In this document: positions 22,001 through 27,251 of the stretch, one piece after another
Position numbering within the stretch: position 1 is the first letter of the stretch
How the letters are laid out: each line of letters begins with the position of its first letter
Source of the DNA: Plakobranchus ocellatus
Taxonomy: Eukaryota; Mollusca; Gastropoda; Plakobranchidae
Direction: 5' to 3'
DNA length: 29,295 bases
Assembly (NCBI GenBank): GCA_019648995.1
Contig: BLXT01003724.1
Location: forward strand, 2,177,717-2,207,011
Position numbers and translations under genes: made by a program
Notes under the pieces: generated by a model
What the model saw: the letters and a program-made list of their open reading frames with translations, nothing else
Told to the model about the DNA's origin: nothing
Database searches by the model: none

Positions 22001-23567
22001 AGGCTTCAGTGTGCTTCTCTCTACAGCTTGTAACTCTTAATTTTGATATCAACACATTCTTTTGATTTACTTTACATAAATGTGTCAGTCTGAGACAGAG
22101 GAATGCTTTTAGGATGGTGCTCCCCCCCCCCCCAAAAAAAAAAAAAAAAAAAAAAAAGCTCAAATACATGTTTGTTCATAATGCTTGAAAGTTACTTTAC
22201 ATATTTTTGAAAGACAAAGACAAATAATTTTAAGTATGAGAACACTAAATGTTGAATATGTGAGGCTTATATTGCCATAAGACTGTATAAACTTTTTTTG
22301 TTGTTGTTTTTACTGTATTTTAAATCATTTGCTAGCAGGATAATGCTGTTAGTGATAGTTTAGAAATAAGTAGAACCCTGCTGTAAAGAGAGACCAATAT
22401 TGACAATAAGGTGTTGTAACCAATTTCACAATAAAAGCAAGTAAGATTAACATTGATACTATGATAATAAACATTTAAATAAAGATCTAGCAATGGTTCT
22501 ATTTATTAGAAAGCAGTCAGTTTATCTGCTTGGAGGCATAAAATTTAATCAAATCATGATTTGATTCTATTTAGCAGGATATATGGGGAAGAAAAAAATA
22601 AATGAGATATAACTCAGAAGAGTGGGACTTAAAGCAAAATACAGTGGAAACCTCATCATTCAAAGTGCCAGGGAATAGACCCAAACTTCAAAAGTAGGGG
22701 TCAAAGAACACCATTAACTATTGAACCTACATTTGGCACCCCACTTCCTCCCCTCACCCTAGTTTGACCCCTCCACTCTCTCATGTTGTTATTAATGGCA
22801 CTCCTTGAGTATGCCAGCTTTGTTAAAACAGTGATCAGCACTTTTGGGAATGGTGAGAGGAAAGCAATTTTTTTTCTCATTGTGTTTTGTGACGATGTGG
22901 ACTTCAAACTATGAGAATCTACTTTCTTTGACTTCGAATAATGAGTTCAAACTCAACAAAGCTAAAGAACAGAAAAAAAAAACCTCAGATTGCGAATCCA
23001 TTGATTTATGAGAAATTCGAATGATCGGACTTCGGTTTTTGAGGTTTCCACTGTAAGTCAGTATGGAAGTTTTGGTATTTTGAATCTTATCCTTCTTTGA
23101 AATTATGCAGATTGTGTCAATAAAGCTTATAGAGATTGAGATGTAGGTCATACAATCACACAATGTTTTTTATGGACAGAAGAAGTCATTTTTTTTTTGC
23201 CTTGTGGCCCCAATTTAAAAATTAAAATCTTATTAAATAGGCACGAATCTTAGGATTCTATAGCTAAACTGTAAATGATTCAAATTGTGAGAAACTATTA
23301 TTCTTATCAAGTACATTCCAATGTAATTTTGAAAGAAAAAAAAAGTCTTTAGAAAGTTTTGATTGAAATGTATCCACAGCAAAATCATCATTTTTGCACT
23401 TTGTTTTTAATCTGCAGCTGGAGATTACGGAGTTTATCCCAACCCTTTTGTACTTTGGCTACACCTTTCTCATAGTCTTCACCTTCTGGATACTAACTGG
23501 CACTGTGGGATTCTTTGCTGCTTACTGGTTCATTGTTCGCATCTATGGAGCCATCAAAATTGATTAG
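4010..23567 (+). CDS. TM9SF4: TM9SF4-like nonaspanin, 5'-partial gene, 13 visible coding exons
   Basis: Multi-pass Golgi/endosomal membrane protein of the TM9 (nonaspanin) superfamily. Known family roles are sorting of membrane proteins with glycine-rich transmembrane segments, phagocytosis and adhesion. The 13 exons join in frame with GT..AG introns and give 430 residues plus stop; human TM9SF4 is about 640, so the lumenal N-terminus and signal peptide lie off the left edge. Numbering from the first full codon (4011): end of the lumenal domain 1-68, then about nine hydrophobic segments near 70-92, 128-150, 163-186, 205-223, 234-258, 289-312, 318-348, 358-380 and 386-420. Family landmarks are [51 protein letters not shown] and [25 protein letters not shown] followed by ENQ favours TM9SF4 over TM9SF2. 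The end, AIKID, carries the KxD COPI/Golgi-retention motif. No damage is visible. TM9SF2 is the alternative, less likely. Confidence 0.9.
4514..4675 (+). CDS. TM9SF4: TM9SF4 visible exon 2 (lumenal end and TM1)
   Basis: Encodes [15 protein letters not shown], then [20 protein letters not shown] and the first hydrophobic segment [13 protein letters not shown]. The aligned region of animal TM9SF4 is very similar. It is bounded by TTTTAG and GTAAG. It is entered in phase 1 (split Asp) and left in phase 1 (split Gly, completed in the exon at 9590). The open frame reading through from the upstream intron is accidental. Confidence 0.95.
6471..6559 (+). repeat. Left inverted terminal repeat of the DIRS-like element
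   Basis: Contains ATTCTGTCGTCCTGCTTAAT at 6494-6513 and TTGAGATG..CAGATTC at 6532-6559. The latter matches the reverse complement of 8772-8799 at about 24 of 28 positions. 6490-6536 is also complementary to 8441-8484. Confidence 0.8.
7165..7500 (-). pseudogene. Lys/Gly-rich ORF divergent from the recombinase, possible gag remnant
   Basis: A minus-strand frame open from the stop at 7501-7503 down to a TGA at 7162-7164. It has no ATG near its start (the first start-like codon, at 7491, is GTG), so it may be the tail of a longer ORF or have lost its start. The N-terminal half is basic ([20 protein letters not shown]). It is followed by a helical, possibly coiled-coil stretch ([20 protein letters not shown]), then AYDGYVEA. 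Composition resembles a nucleic-acid-binding gag-type segment, and its place inside the recombinase element supports a transposon origin, but I do not recognise the family. The opposite orientation to the recombinase is odd for DIRS elements, where the genes share a strand, and suggests rearrangement or a different element type. The plus-strand ORF at 7117-7455 is its shadow. Confidence 0.45.
7479..8438 (+). pseudogene. Tyrosine recombinase (DIRS/Ngaro-type integrase), one in-frame stop
   Basis: Catalyses strand exchange through a phosphotyrosine link, which DIRS-type elements use to integrate a circular copy. The frame is open after a TAG at 7476-7478. The first ATG is at 7524; from it about 304 codons run to the TAA at 8436-8438. 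One TGA (7776-7778) breaks it after FMRGVFNL, where relatives typically have Arg; CGA to TGA would be a single C-to-T change. N-terminal SAM-like DNA-binding part: codons 1-84 ([17 protein letters not shown]). Catalytic domain: R133 in TGHR, H242 and R245 in HSTR, W267 in AGW, Y277 in FAKFYNK, so the usual R..H-x-x-R..(H/W)..Y set is all present. No second disabling change was noticed. It lies sense to TM9SF4, wholly inside an intron. Unless the stop is read through, the protein would end before the catalytic domain. Confidence 0.85.
8441..8564 (+). repeat. Internal complementary region (inverted copies of both ends)
   Basis: Starts three bases after the recombinase stop. 8441-8484 (ending TATTAAGCAGGACGACAGAA, then TGTA) is the inverse of the left end. 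8484-8564 (ATAAATTAGA, CTTACCTGTAAGCTGAGG, GATTCTGTAGTCCTCTAATA) is the inverse of the right end 8798-8882. In DIRS elements such a region is thought to template restoration of the ends through a circular intermediate. Confidence 0.75.
8772..8882 (+). repeat. Right inverted terminal repeat of the DIRS-like element
   Basis: Includes GAATCTGTGCATGTGCGTAC near 8772, TATTAGAGGACGACAGAATC near 8821, and CAGCTTACAGGTAAG ending at 8867. It pairs with the internal region 8484-8564 and, less perfectly, with the left end. The pairing also explains why overlapping frames on the two strands end in the same peptide, NHNYTSAYR. Confidence 0.8.
9590..9660 (+). CDS. TM9SF4: TM9SF4 visible exon 3 (end of TM1, cytosolic loop)
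   Basis: After TTGTTTCAG the frame gives [15 protein letters not shown], then AQYNKDDDL, and ends on a whole codon before GTAGGT. This is the conserved cytosolic side of TM1 in TM9SF2/4 (TLRKDIANYN-type). The 4.9-kb intron before it carries the tyrosine-recombinase element. Confidence 0.95.
9998..11345. mobile_element. Inverted-repeat DNA transposon (hAT-like?), non-autonomous, 6-bp target duplication
   Basis: Ends are inverted copies: CAGACATGCCTACCGTT at 9998-10014 and the reverse complement of 11329-11345, CAGACATGCCTACCCTT (16 of 17). AGAGTT occurs immediately outside both ends (9992-9997 and 11346-11351), a direct target-site duplication. Next to the left end, CGTTCCGGAA plus TTCT occurs twice (10011 and 10031). 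The CAGACATGCC start recalls widespread hAT-type MITEs, but those normally make 8-bp duplications, so the superfamily is uncertain. Internal short frames (10427-10645, 10778-10993) have no recognisable transposase motif. The copy is probably an internally deleted derivative. Confidence 0.75.
11437..11687. repeat. Diverged tandem duplication, period 160 bp
   Basis: TTTATCTCTTTACTATGTGC (11437) and TTTATCTCTTTATCTTGTGC (11597) begin two copies. Both run on through AAAGTAAACTT/AAAATGAACTT, TTAGTTGATGACCA/TTAGTGACCA, TTTTATACTG/TTTCATACTG and ATTTTTGTGGA/ATTATTGTGGA. Both are noncoding. Confidence 0.8.
11926..12180 (+). pseudogene. Acidic coding-like remnant, unidentified
   Basis: An ATG right after an in-frame TGA opens 41 codons ([20 protein letters not shown], then [20 protein letters not shown] and P). 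A TGA at 12049-12051 stops it, and the same frame continues 42 codons to a TGA at 12178-12180 with protein-like composition ([15 protein letters not shown]). The acidic, non-repetitive sequence is unlike surrounding AT-run translations. It could be a decayed transposon gene fragment (gag-like N-terminus) or chance. It lies in an intron, 411 bp before TM9SF4 visible exon 4. No family recognised. Confidence 0.35.
12592..12724 (+). CDS. TM9SF4: TM9SF4 visible exon 4 (GWKLVHGD motif and TM2)
   Basis: Preceded by TTTCCTTTAAAG and followed by GTAAGT. Encodes [20 protein letters not shown], the TM9 family signature preceding TM2, then the hydrophobic [14 protein letters not shown]. It ends one base into a Phe codon that the next exon completes. 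Start and end phases match both neighbouring exons. Confidence 0.95.
12725..13994 (+). other. TM9SF4 intron 4
   Basis: Apart from the island at 12846-13034, a short CT run near 13270 and T runs, nothing recognisable. Confidence 0.7.
12846..13034 (+). pseudogene. Coding-like island, unidentified peptide
   Basis: A frame open from the stop at 12843-12845 to a TAA at 13032-13034, with an ATG at 12879 giving 51 residues ([20 protein letters not shown], then [14 protein letters not shown]). The amphipathic helix-like start and the locally higher GC stand out in AT-rich intron 4. ATATAACAG just upstream could act as a splice acceptor, but no matching donor or family homology is evident. A transposon gene fragment or a cryptic terminal exon are the options; chance is possible. 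Confidence 0.3.
13995..14076 (+). CDS. TM9SF4: TM9SF4 visible exon 5 (TM2-TM3)
   Basis: Acceptor GTCTGCAG, donor GTGAGT. Encodes [18 protein letters not shown], then [10 protein letters not shown]. The [10 protein letters not shown] stretch is shared by TM9SF2 and TM9SF4. The final Gly codon is split (two bases here, one in the next exon). Confidence 0.95.
14077..14950 (+). other. TM9SF4 intron 5, nothing recognised
   Basis: AT-rich sequence with no repeat or coding signal that I can support. The small frames at 14653-14838 and 14794-15042 overlap on opposite strands and show no protein-like pattern. Confidence 0.7.
14951..15026 (+). CDS. TM9SF4: TM9SF4 visible exon 6 (TM3 end and loop)
   Basis: Acceptor CTCATACAG, donor GTAAAA, a slightly weak donor. 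Encodes [16 protein letters not shown], then LQWKKAAFQ, matching the family pattern G.F.GG.SARLY..KG..WKK. It finishes on a complete codon. Confidence 0.93.
15509..15592 (+). CDS. TM9SF4: TM9SF4 visible exon 7 (TM4, [10 protein letters not shown])
   Basis: Acceptor CTCTCCACAG, donor GTAAGT. Exactly 28 codons: [18 protein letters not shown] followed by [10 protein letters not shown], one of the most conserved blocks of the family. The ATG at 15437 upstream is intronic and is not a start. Confidence 0.97.
15593..18910 (+). other. TM9SF4 intron 7, longest intron without a recognised transposon
   Basis: Very AT-rich. It contains homopolymer runs (C7 then A10 at 17755-17771; C8, T, A11 at 18691-18710) and two TCTAGATCTA-type palindromic clusters (18451-18461, 18618-18633). 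No long ORF, inverted terminal repeat or RNA gene was found. Confidence 0.7.
18911..19006 (+). CDS. TM9SF4: TM9SF4 visible exon 8 (TM5)
   Basis: Acceptor CCATACAG, donor GTAAAG. Exactly 32 codons: [19 protein letters not shown], then [13 protein letters not shown]. It corresponds to TM5 and the following basic cytosolic turn in TM9SF4. It follows the longest clean intron of the visible gene (about 3.3 kb). Confidence 0.96.
19430..19509 (+). CDS. TM9SF4: TM9SF4 visible exon 9 (NQIPRQ loop)
   Basis: Acceptor TTCTCTAAG, donor GTAAG. Encodes [18 protein letters not shown], then TWYMNPFL and two bases of a Gly codon. The [12 protein letters not shown] block is nearly invariant in TM9SF2/4. Confidence 0.97.
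19882..19945 (+). CDS. TM9SF4: TM9SF4 visible exon 10 (TM6)
   Basis: Acceptor TTTCTTTCAG, donor GTAAGT. Encodes [18 protein letters not shown] followed by FIFT. The AMFIE sequence is typical of TM9SF4, whereas TM9SF2 usually has CIFIQ here. Shortest visible exon (64 bp). Confidence 0.97.
20286..20405 (+). CDS. TM9SF4: TM9SF4 visible exon 11 (TM7)
   Basis: Acceptor TTTGTCAACAG, donor GTAACA, an uncommon +4 to +6 context. Exactly 40 codons: [18 protein letters not shown], then [18 protein letters not shown] and LCGE. AIWENQ and the [13 protein letters not shown] segment match TM9SF4. Confidence 0.97.
20855..20944 (+). CDS. TM9SF4: TM9SF4 visible exon 12 (TM8)
   Basis: Acceptor TTTGACCAG, donor GTATGT. 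Exactly 30 codons: [18 protein letters not shown], then [12 protein letters not shown]. The EDY.WWWR junction with the previous exon is a strong family landmark. Confidence 0.97.
21000..21210. repeat. Diverged tandem duplication, period about 110 bp
   Basis: CTGGTTATTTTGGCATTGCA at 21000 and CTGGTTAACTTGGCATCACA at 21110 begin two copies that continue through AAGAGAGACAGACACATA/AAGAAAGAGTGGCTGACACATA, TTGTATTATTG/TTGTATCATTG, and ACAATACTAAAGAT/AGAATACTCTAGAAAT. Noncoding. Confidence 0.8.
22122..22157. repeat. Poly-C followed by poly-A (C12A24)
   Basis: An uninterrupted C run passes directly into an uninterrupted A run. Similar smaller C-then-A junctions occur at 17755-17771 and 18691-18710. 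Confidence 0.95.
22642..23053. mobile_element. Tigger/pogo-type MITE (Tc1-mariner superfamily)
   Basis: Perfect 16-bp inverted ends TACAGTGGAAACCTCA (22640-22655) and TGAGGTTTCCACTGTA (23040-23055). The outer TA on each side is the TA target duplication, so the element proper is 412 bp. CAGTGGAAACCTC closely matches the known pogo/Tigger terminal consensus. There is no transposase frame; it is non-autonomous and would have been mobilised in trans. It sits in TM9SF4 intron 12, 364 bp before the last exon. Confidence 0.88.
23418..23567 (+). CDS. TM9SF4: TM9SF4 last coding exon (TM9 and C-terminal KxD signal)
   Basis: Acceptor AATCTGCAG. 49 codons and a TAG stop: [37 protein letters not shown], then [12 protein letters not shown]. 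The final residues contain the KxD motif known in this family to bind COPI and hold the protein in the Golgi. The stop position matches the family's C-terminus exactly. Confidence 0.97.
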   Translation: MEITEFIPTLLYFGYTFLIVFTFWILTGTVGFFAAYWFIVRIYGAIKID

Positions 23568-24159
23568 TGGATTACTATGTGTAAAATACATCGCTTTTTA
23601 TTTAACTCATGAGTGTTAAAACTTACAATTTTTTTTTTTTCTGCGTCCATCATTTGTGAGAAAAAGCATCACAATTTGAACCAAAAATGTATCCAAGGGG
23701 GTTGAGCTTTGGAAATCTTAAACATGTAAGGCGCTACCAATAATATTTCATTTTGAAACATTGTCTCGCTGTTTATGATCAATATGTTTTGGTGACACTG
23801 TTTGAGGTAAGAGATGGTCATGGAAAATAATGATTTTCTGGTGTTAATGAGATTTATTGAAAGATACTTTCCAAGCCACATTATAAAAAAAAATCTTTTC
23901 AAAATTTGTTCATCTGTGCATTGTTGAAAGTGTTTTTAGAAGAGATGTTTTTTTAATTTTAGAGTGACATTAACTTATTTTCCTTGCTCACTTTATTTAA
24001 TATGTTGATTTGTACAAAACATGTTTTGAAAAGATACTTTCTACCTTTAAAAAGTTTTTTTTTTTTTTTTTTTTTCCGAAAAGCTGTCAACATAGACCTT
24101 TAGTGCTAGAAAGCTGTATGAGTTTTATCTCAACCCAGTTAGCACTGAGAATGGATTGA

Positions 24160-24165
24160 AATAAA
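24160..24165 (+). promoter_or_regulatory. Polyadenylation signal AATAAA (proximal candidate)
   Basis: First canonical signal after the stop, about 590 bases downstream. It is followed within 30-60 bases by U/GU-rich sequence (TTTATGTTTATT, CCTGTGTC), which suits cleavage. Use is inferred. Confidence 0.55.
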
Positions 24166-24560
24166 TTTAACAATGATTTATGTTTATTAAGAGGTCCTGT
24201 GTCACCTTTTATTAGTGGGCTTTGAATGCCAGCAATGTTAAATGTTTCATTGAAGCAAATACATACACTGCTAATGTAATAAGTAAAGTTTTTGGAGGTT
24301 TCAACTATGATTGGTTGTTTGAATTTGAATGTTATTTTCATGTTCTCTTGGTGCAAGTGTATGTGTGGGTAATGATGCTTAAGCATAGTAACAAATTTCA
24401 GATGTTCTGAATGACACATCTGTTGGGACTTTCCCATTATCTGATAGTGATTTTTTTTTTTTTTTTGTAATTTGGTGTAATGTGATACTTTGACATGAAT
24501 TTTTATACACATAAAACTAACATACTTACTGCAGCCTTTAATTTTGAAATATGATTTTCT

Positions 24561-24950
24561 GAAATGGATGAATTGACATGATATTGACTGTTAGTATATC
24601 CTGCTGTTGTGAGATAAATGAATTAAGTCATGATGCTCTGACTGTAAGCTGTTATTGTGTTATATGCTAATCTTAGATGAATGAATTAAGACCTATCATG
24701 CCCCATAACCAGTCATATGATTAGATATTTCAAAGCACTACATGTTACAAATTCAGTGGTGGGATGTTTTGAGATGAATGAGTTCTGATGCCAAAAAAAT
24801 GTTATCAGCTGTTGTGTGATGTGGTGGTGTTTTGAGGTGATTGAGTTTTGATACACATGATGTATTAAAAAGATGAATTCTGGCATGACACAAGCAGTAA
24901 CCAGTTGTCTGATCTGATTTTAAGATGAATGAATTCCATTGGGACATTAT
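24561..24950 (+). repeat. Degenerate minisatellite with GATGAATGAATT units
   Basis: Seven related starts: GAAATGGATGAATTGACATG (24561), GAGATAAATGAATTAAGTCA (24611), AGATGAATGAATTAAGACC (24674), GAGATGAATGAGTTCTGATG (24770), GAGGTGATTGAGTTTTGATA (24834), AAGATGAATTCTGGCATGAC (24869) and AAGATGAATGAATTCCATTG (24922). Spacing is irregular, about 35 to 95 bases. It lies in the presumed 3' UTR. Confidence 0.7.
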
Positions 24951-25907
24951 TGTGAACACTTAATGCTTACCAAGTGTCAACATATTTCAAATTTTATTTT
25001 ATACTTGCTGAGATTGAAAGTTAAGATTTGGATAATCTTCTCTTGTGGGCTTGTTTACTAGGTTTACTTGAACCGTTAATTCTTGAGGGATTTAGTGAGA
25101 TATATTGAAATGTGTTGGTGTGTGTGATATTCACATTTTTATTGTTAGTTCAGCAGCTTATGGTTTTAAATTATTCCCTAAGCTTTTTTTCGTTACAGTT
25201 TCAACATAATTATTTTATTGGTTTGTGTATATTCAATATTCAGACAGTTTAATCTTTTCTTTGTTCTCCACCATGATCGCTGCTTCTCCAAGCCACAAAG
25301 AATGAAAAGAATGAAGCACATCAAAGTGATATTGATCATCACTAAAGATATTATATTTAACATGTGCAAATAATTAACTCATCAGAGACCCTGGTACCTG
25401 AATCTTTACATACACCATGGTATGCTTAAGTAAATAATCTGTAATGCAGTACTGAATAATTTAATTTGCCCTGGGTCTTATTAAACTCTATTTAAGTGTA
25501 AGGCTTAAACATACCAGTGTGAAACAAGATTTTTTTTTTAATATAATCAGTGCATCATGATTATGACAAAATTGTTTAATTTTATGTAACTTTTGTGTCA
25601 TGTGGTTGTACAAAGTGATTACACTTGAGTAGGTCTCTCTCTTCTTGTCTTTTTATTTTGTTGGTGTTACTTAATGCTATTGTGATTTTTTGTCTTCATA
25701 CGCTAAATACCATTTTCAATATGAAAGGTTTGAAACATTTTTATTCTTTGTAGTTTTTATCATTTTTTTTGAAGTTCCTGTTTTCGAATTTAGAAGAGGG
25801 AAAAAGGTTTTTCGGTGGCATGATTGATTTAAAGGTGAATAACTGACAGTTATTAATCTAAATTGTGAAGGCTGTGAGCTGCTCACTACTGTATGGTATA
25901 GCATTTA

Positions 25908-25913
25908 AATAAA
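25908..25913 (+). promoter_or_regulatory. Polyadenylation signal AATAAA (distal candidate)
   Basis: AAATAAATAAG with a strong T-rich stretch (CTTTTTTCTTCCTGTTTTC) directly downstream. It would give a 3' UTR of about 2.35 kb. Confidence 0.45.
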
Positions 25914-26435
25914 TAAGACTTTTTTCTTCCTGTTTTCAAATATCGGTATGTCAAGGTAATTTTAACATTTAATTATATGCTCTTGTCACCATTGGCTTAT
26001 TGAACATTCATGAAGAAGCCTGGTGCATGGTACAGTAAATAGAAATACAAAGAGAGGTTGGGCCAATATTCAGTTCTCGTTAGATGCAAAGTTTCTGCTT
26101 TTGCATGATATCTCTGGTCCAATGACTGAAAGCAGAAGCGATTAATTGAAAGTTATCTGTTCCATGGCTATGTATATGTTGCCAATGAGGGATGAGAAAT
26201 GATTTAAAAAAAGAGAGAAGCTTGTATGTTACCCACATCATGTTTCAAAACTACAAAAAATTGCAGTAGAAGGCTTTGATGGATATAGTAGAAAATAGAT
26301 TTGTCTAATATAGACCCACAAACAAGCATTCTGCAAGTCGAAAATAATTTGTGGTTGTCCAACACAAAATGTTTTGTCAATGCAAAAGAGGTGAAATCAA
26401 ATTGGACTCAAAGCATATCTGTTTGGGTTTGAGAT

Positions 26436-26441
26436 AATAAA
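26436..26441 (+). promoter_or_regulatory. Possible polyadenylation signal AATAAA
   Basis: Canonical hexamer in a less U-rich context. A weak candidate given how often AATAAA arises by chance in such AT-rich DNA. Confidence 0.25.
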
Positions 26442-27245
26442 ATCTGAGCCTCTGAGTAAGCGTCATCCACAGCTTCTAACTGGTAGTCTGAGTGATTTCA
26501 AGCCCAATCAGTGGCAACCAGCAGGGGAAGCAATAGTTTGTATTTGTGTTTGCTGCTCAGAGTAAAATGTAGCAGAGACCTGAAATGGAGTCAACACATT
26601 CCACTGGTCTTGGTTGCCAATAAGATGAGACTGAAAAAGTGTTGTATTTGTTCATGAAGACCCATTAAAGTTGATTGAGAACTTGTTTTTTTGTTTATAA
26701 GTTTAACTCATGTACTAGATAATCATATCAGAGGGGCAACAAGTACATGATCATATGCTCATAGAGTCAGTCCATGGAGGAATATTTGTATATTTTTGCA
26801 TCTTGTAAATTCAATGAATTTTTTGTTGTTCTTTTATATGGTTTTGTACAAGTCCATTGTAAATATGTTTTTTTCTCTGGGAAGTTTCACCTGGATCAAA
26901 CAAATTGTACTGTCTCCAGACAAGTCCAACTGAGTCACAAGTGGCATTTTGAATCATTTAAACCATTGACATAGCCTGGAATTACATCCTGTGAGTTTTG
27001 TAATTGTGAAAACATGATACAGGTATGATTTTTCTGTGCAACAGAATTTTAACGATGGAAGGAAGAAATTTTAAATATTTTTTCATAGAAGATTTATTTG
27101 CGACATCCGACTCATAAGACTAGTTTCCAGACATACATGTGTTATCTTTATTGTGGGTTTTTCTCGGATTCTTTATTTTTCCCGGTCGTATTTTCCAAAG
27201 GTGAAAGTGTGGGTTTCATTTTTTTGTTCTGCTTGTAAAGTTCAA

Positions 27246-27251
27246 AATAAA
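27246..27251 (+). promoter_or_regulatory. Possible polyadenylation signal AATAAA
   Basis: Canonical hexamer in TTCAAAATAAAATAG, followed by a T run at about 27272. Candidate distal end only. Confidence 0.25.

Larger units (their letters stand above)
20945..23417 (+). other. TM9SF4 intron 12
   Basis: Holds a ~110-bp tandem duplication, a C12A24 homopolymer junction (22122-22157) and a Tigger/pogo MITE (22642-23053). Other sequence is AT-rich and featureless. Confidence 0.8.
23568..27251 (+). other. TM9SF4 3' UTR and downstream sequence
   Basis: Begins after the TAG stop. The distal boundary is unknown. It is U-rich in the transcript sense, with candidate AATAAA signals at 24160, 25908, 26436 and 27246 and a diverged minisatellite at 24561-24950. 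The opposite-strand ORF of 141 codons at 24087-24512 depends on T/A-rich sequence and has no recognisable motif, so it is not called as a gene. Confidence 0.6.

Noticed and set aside
24087-24512. 141-codon minus-strand ORF, the longest single-exon frame outside the recombinase
   Set aside because: Arises in the 3' UTR from A/T-rich sequence with a poly-Lys stretch, contains no recognisable motif, and is overlapped by a plus-strand ORF.
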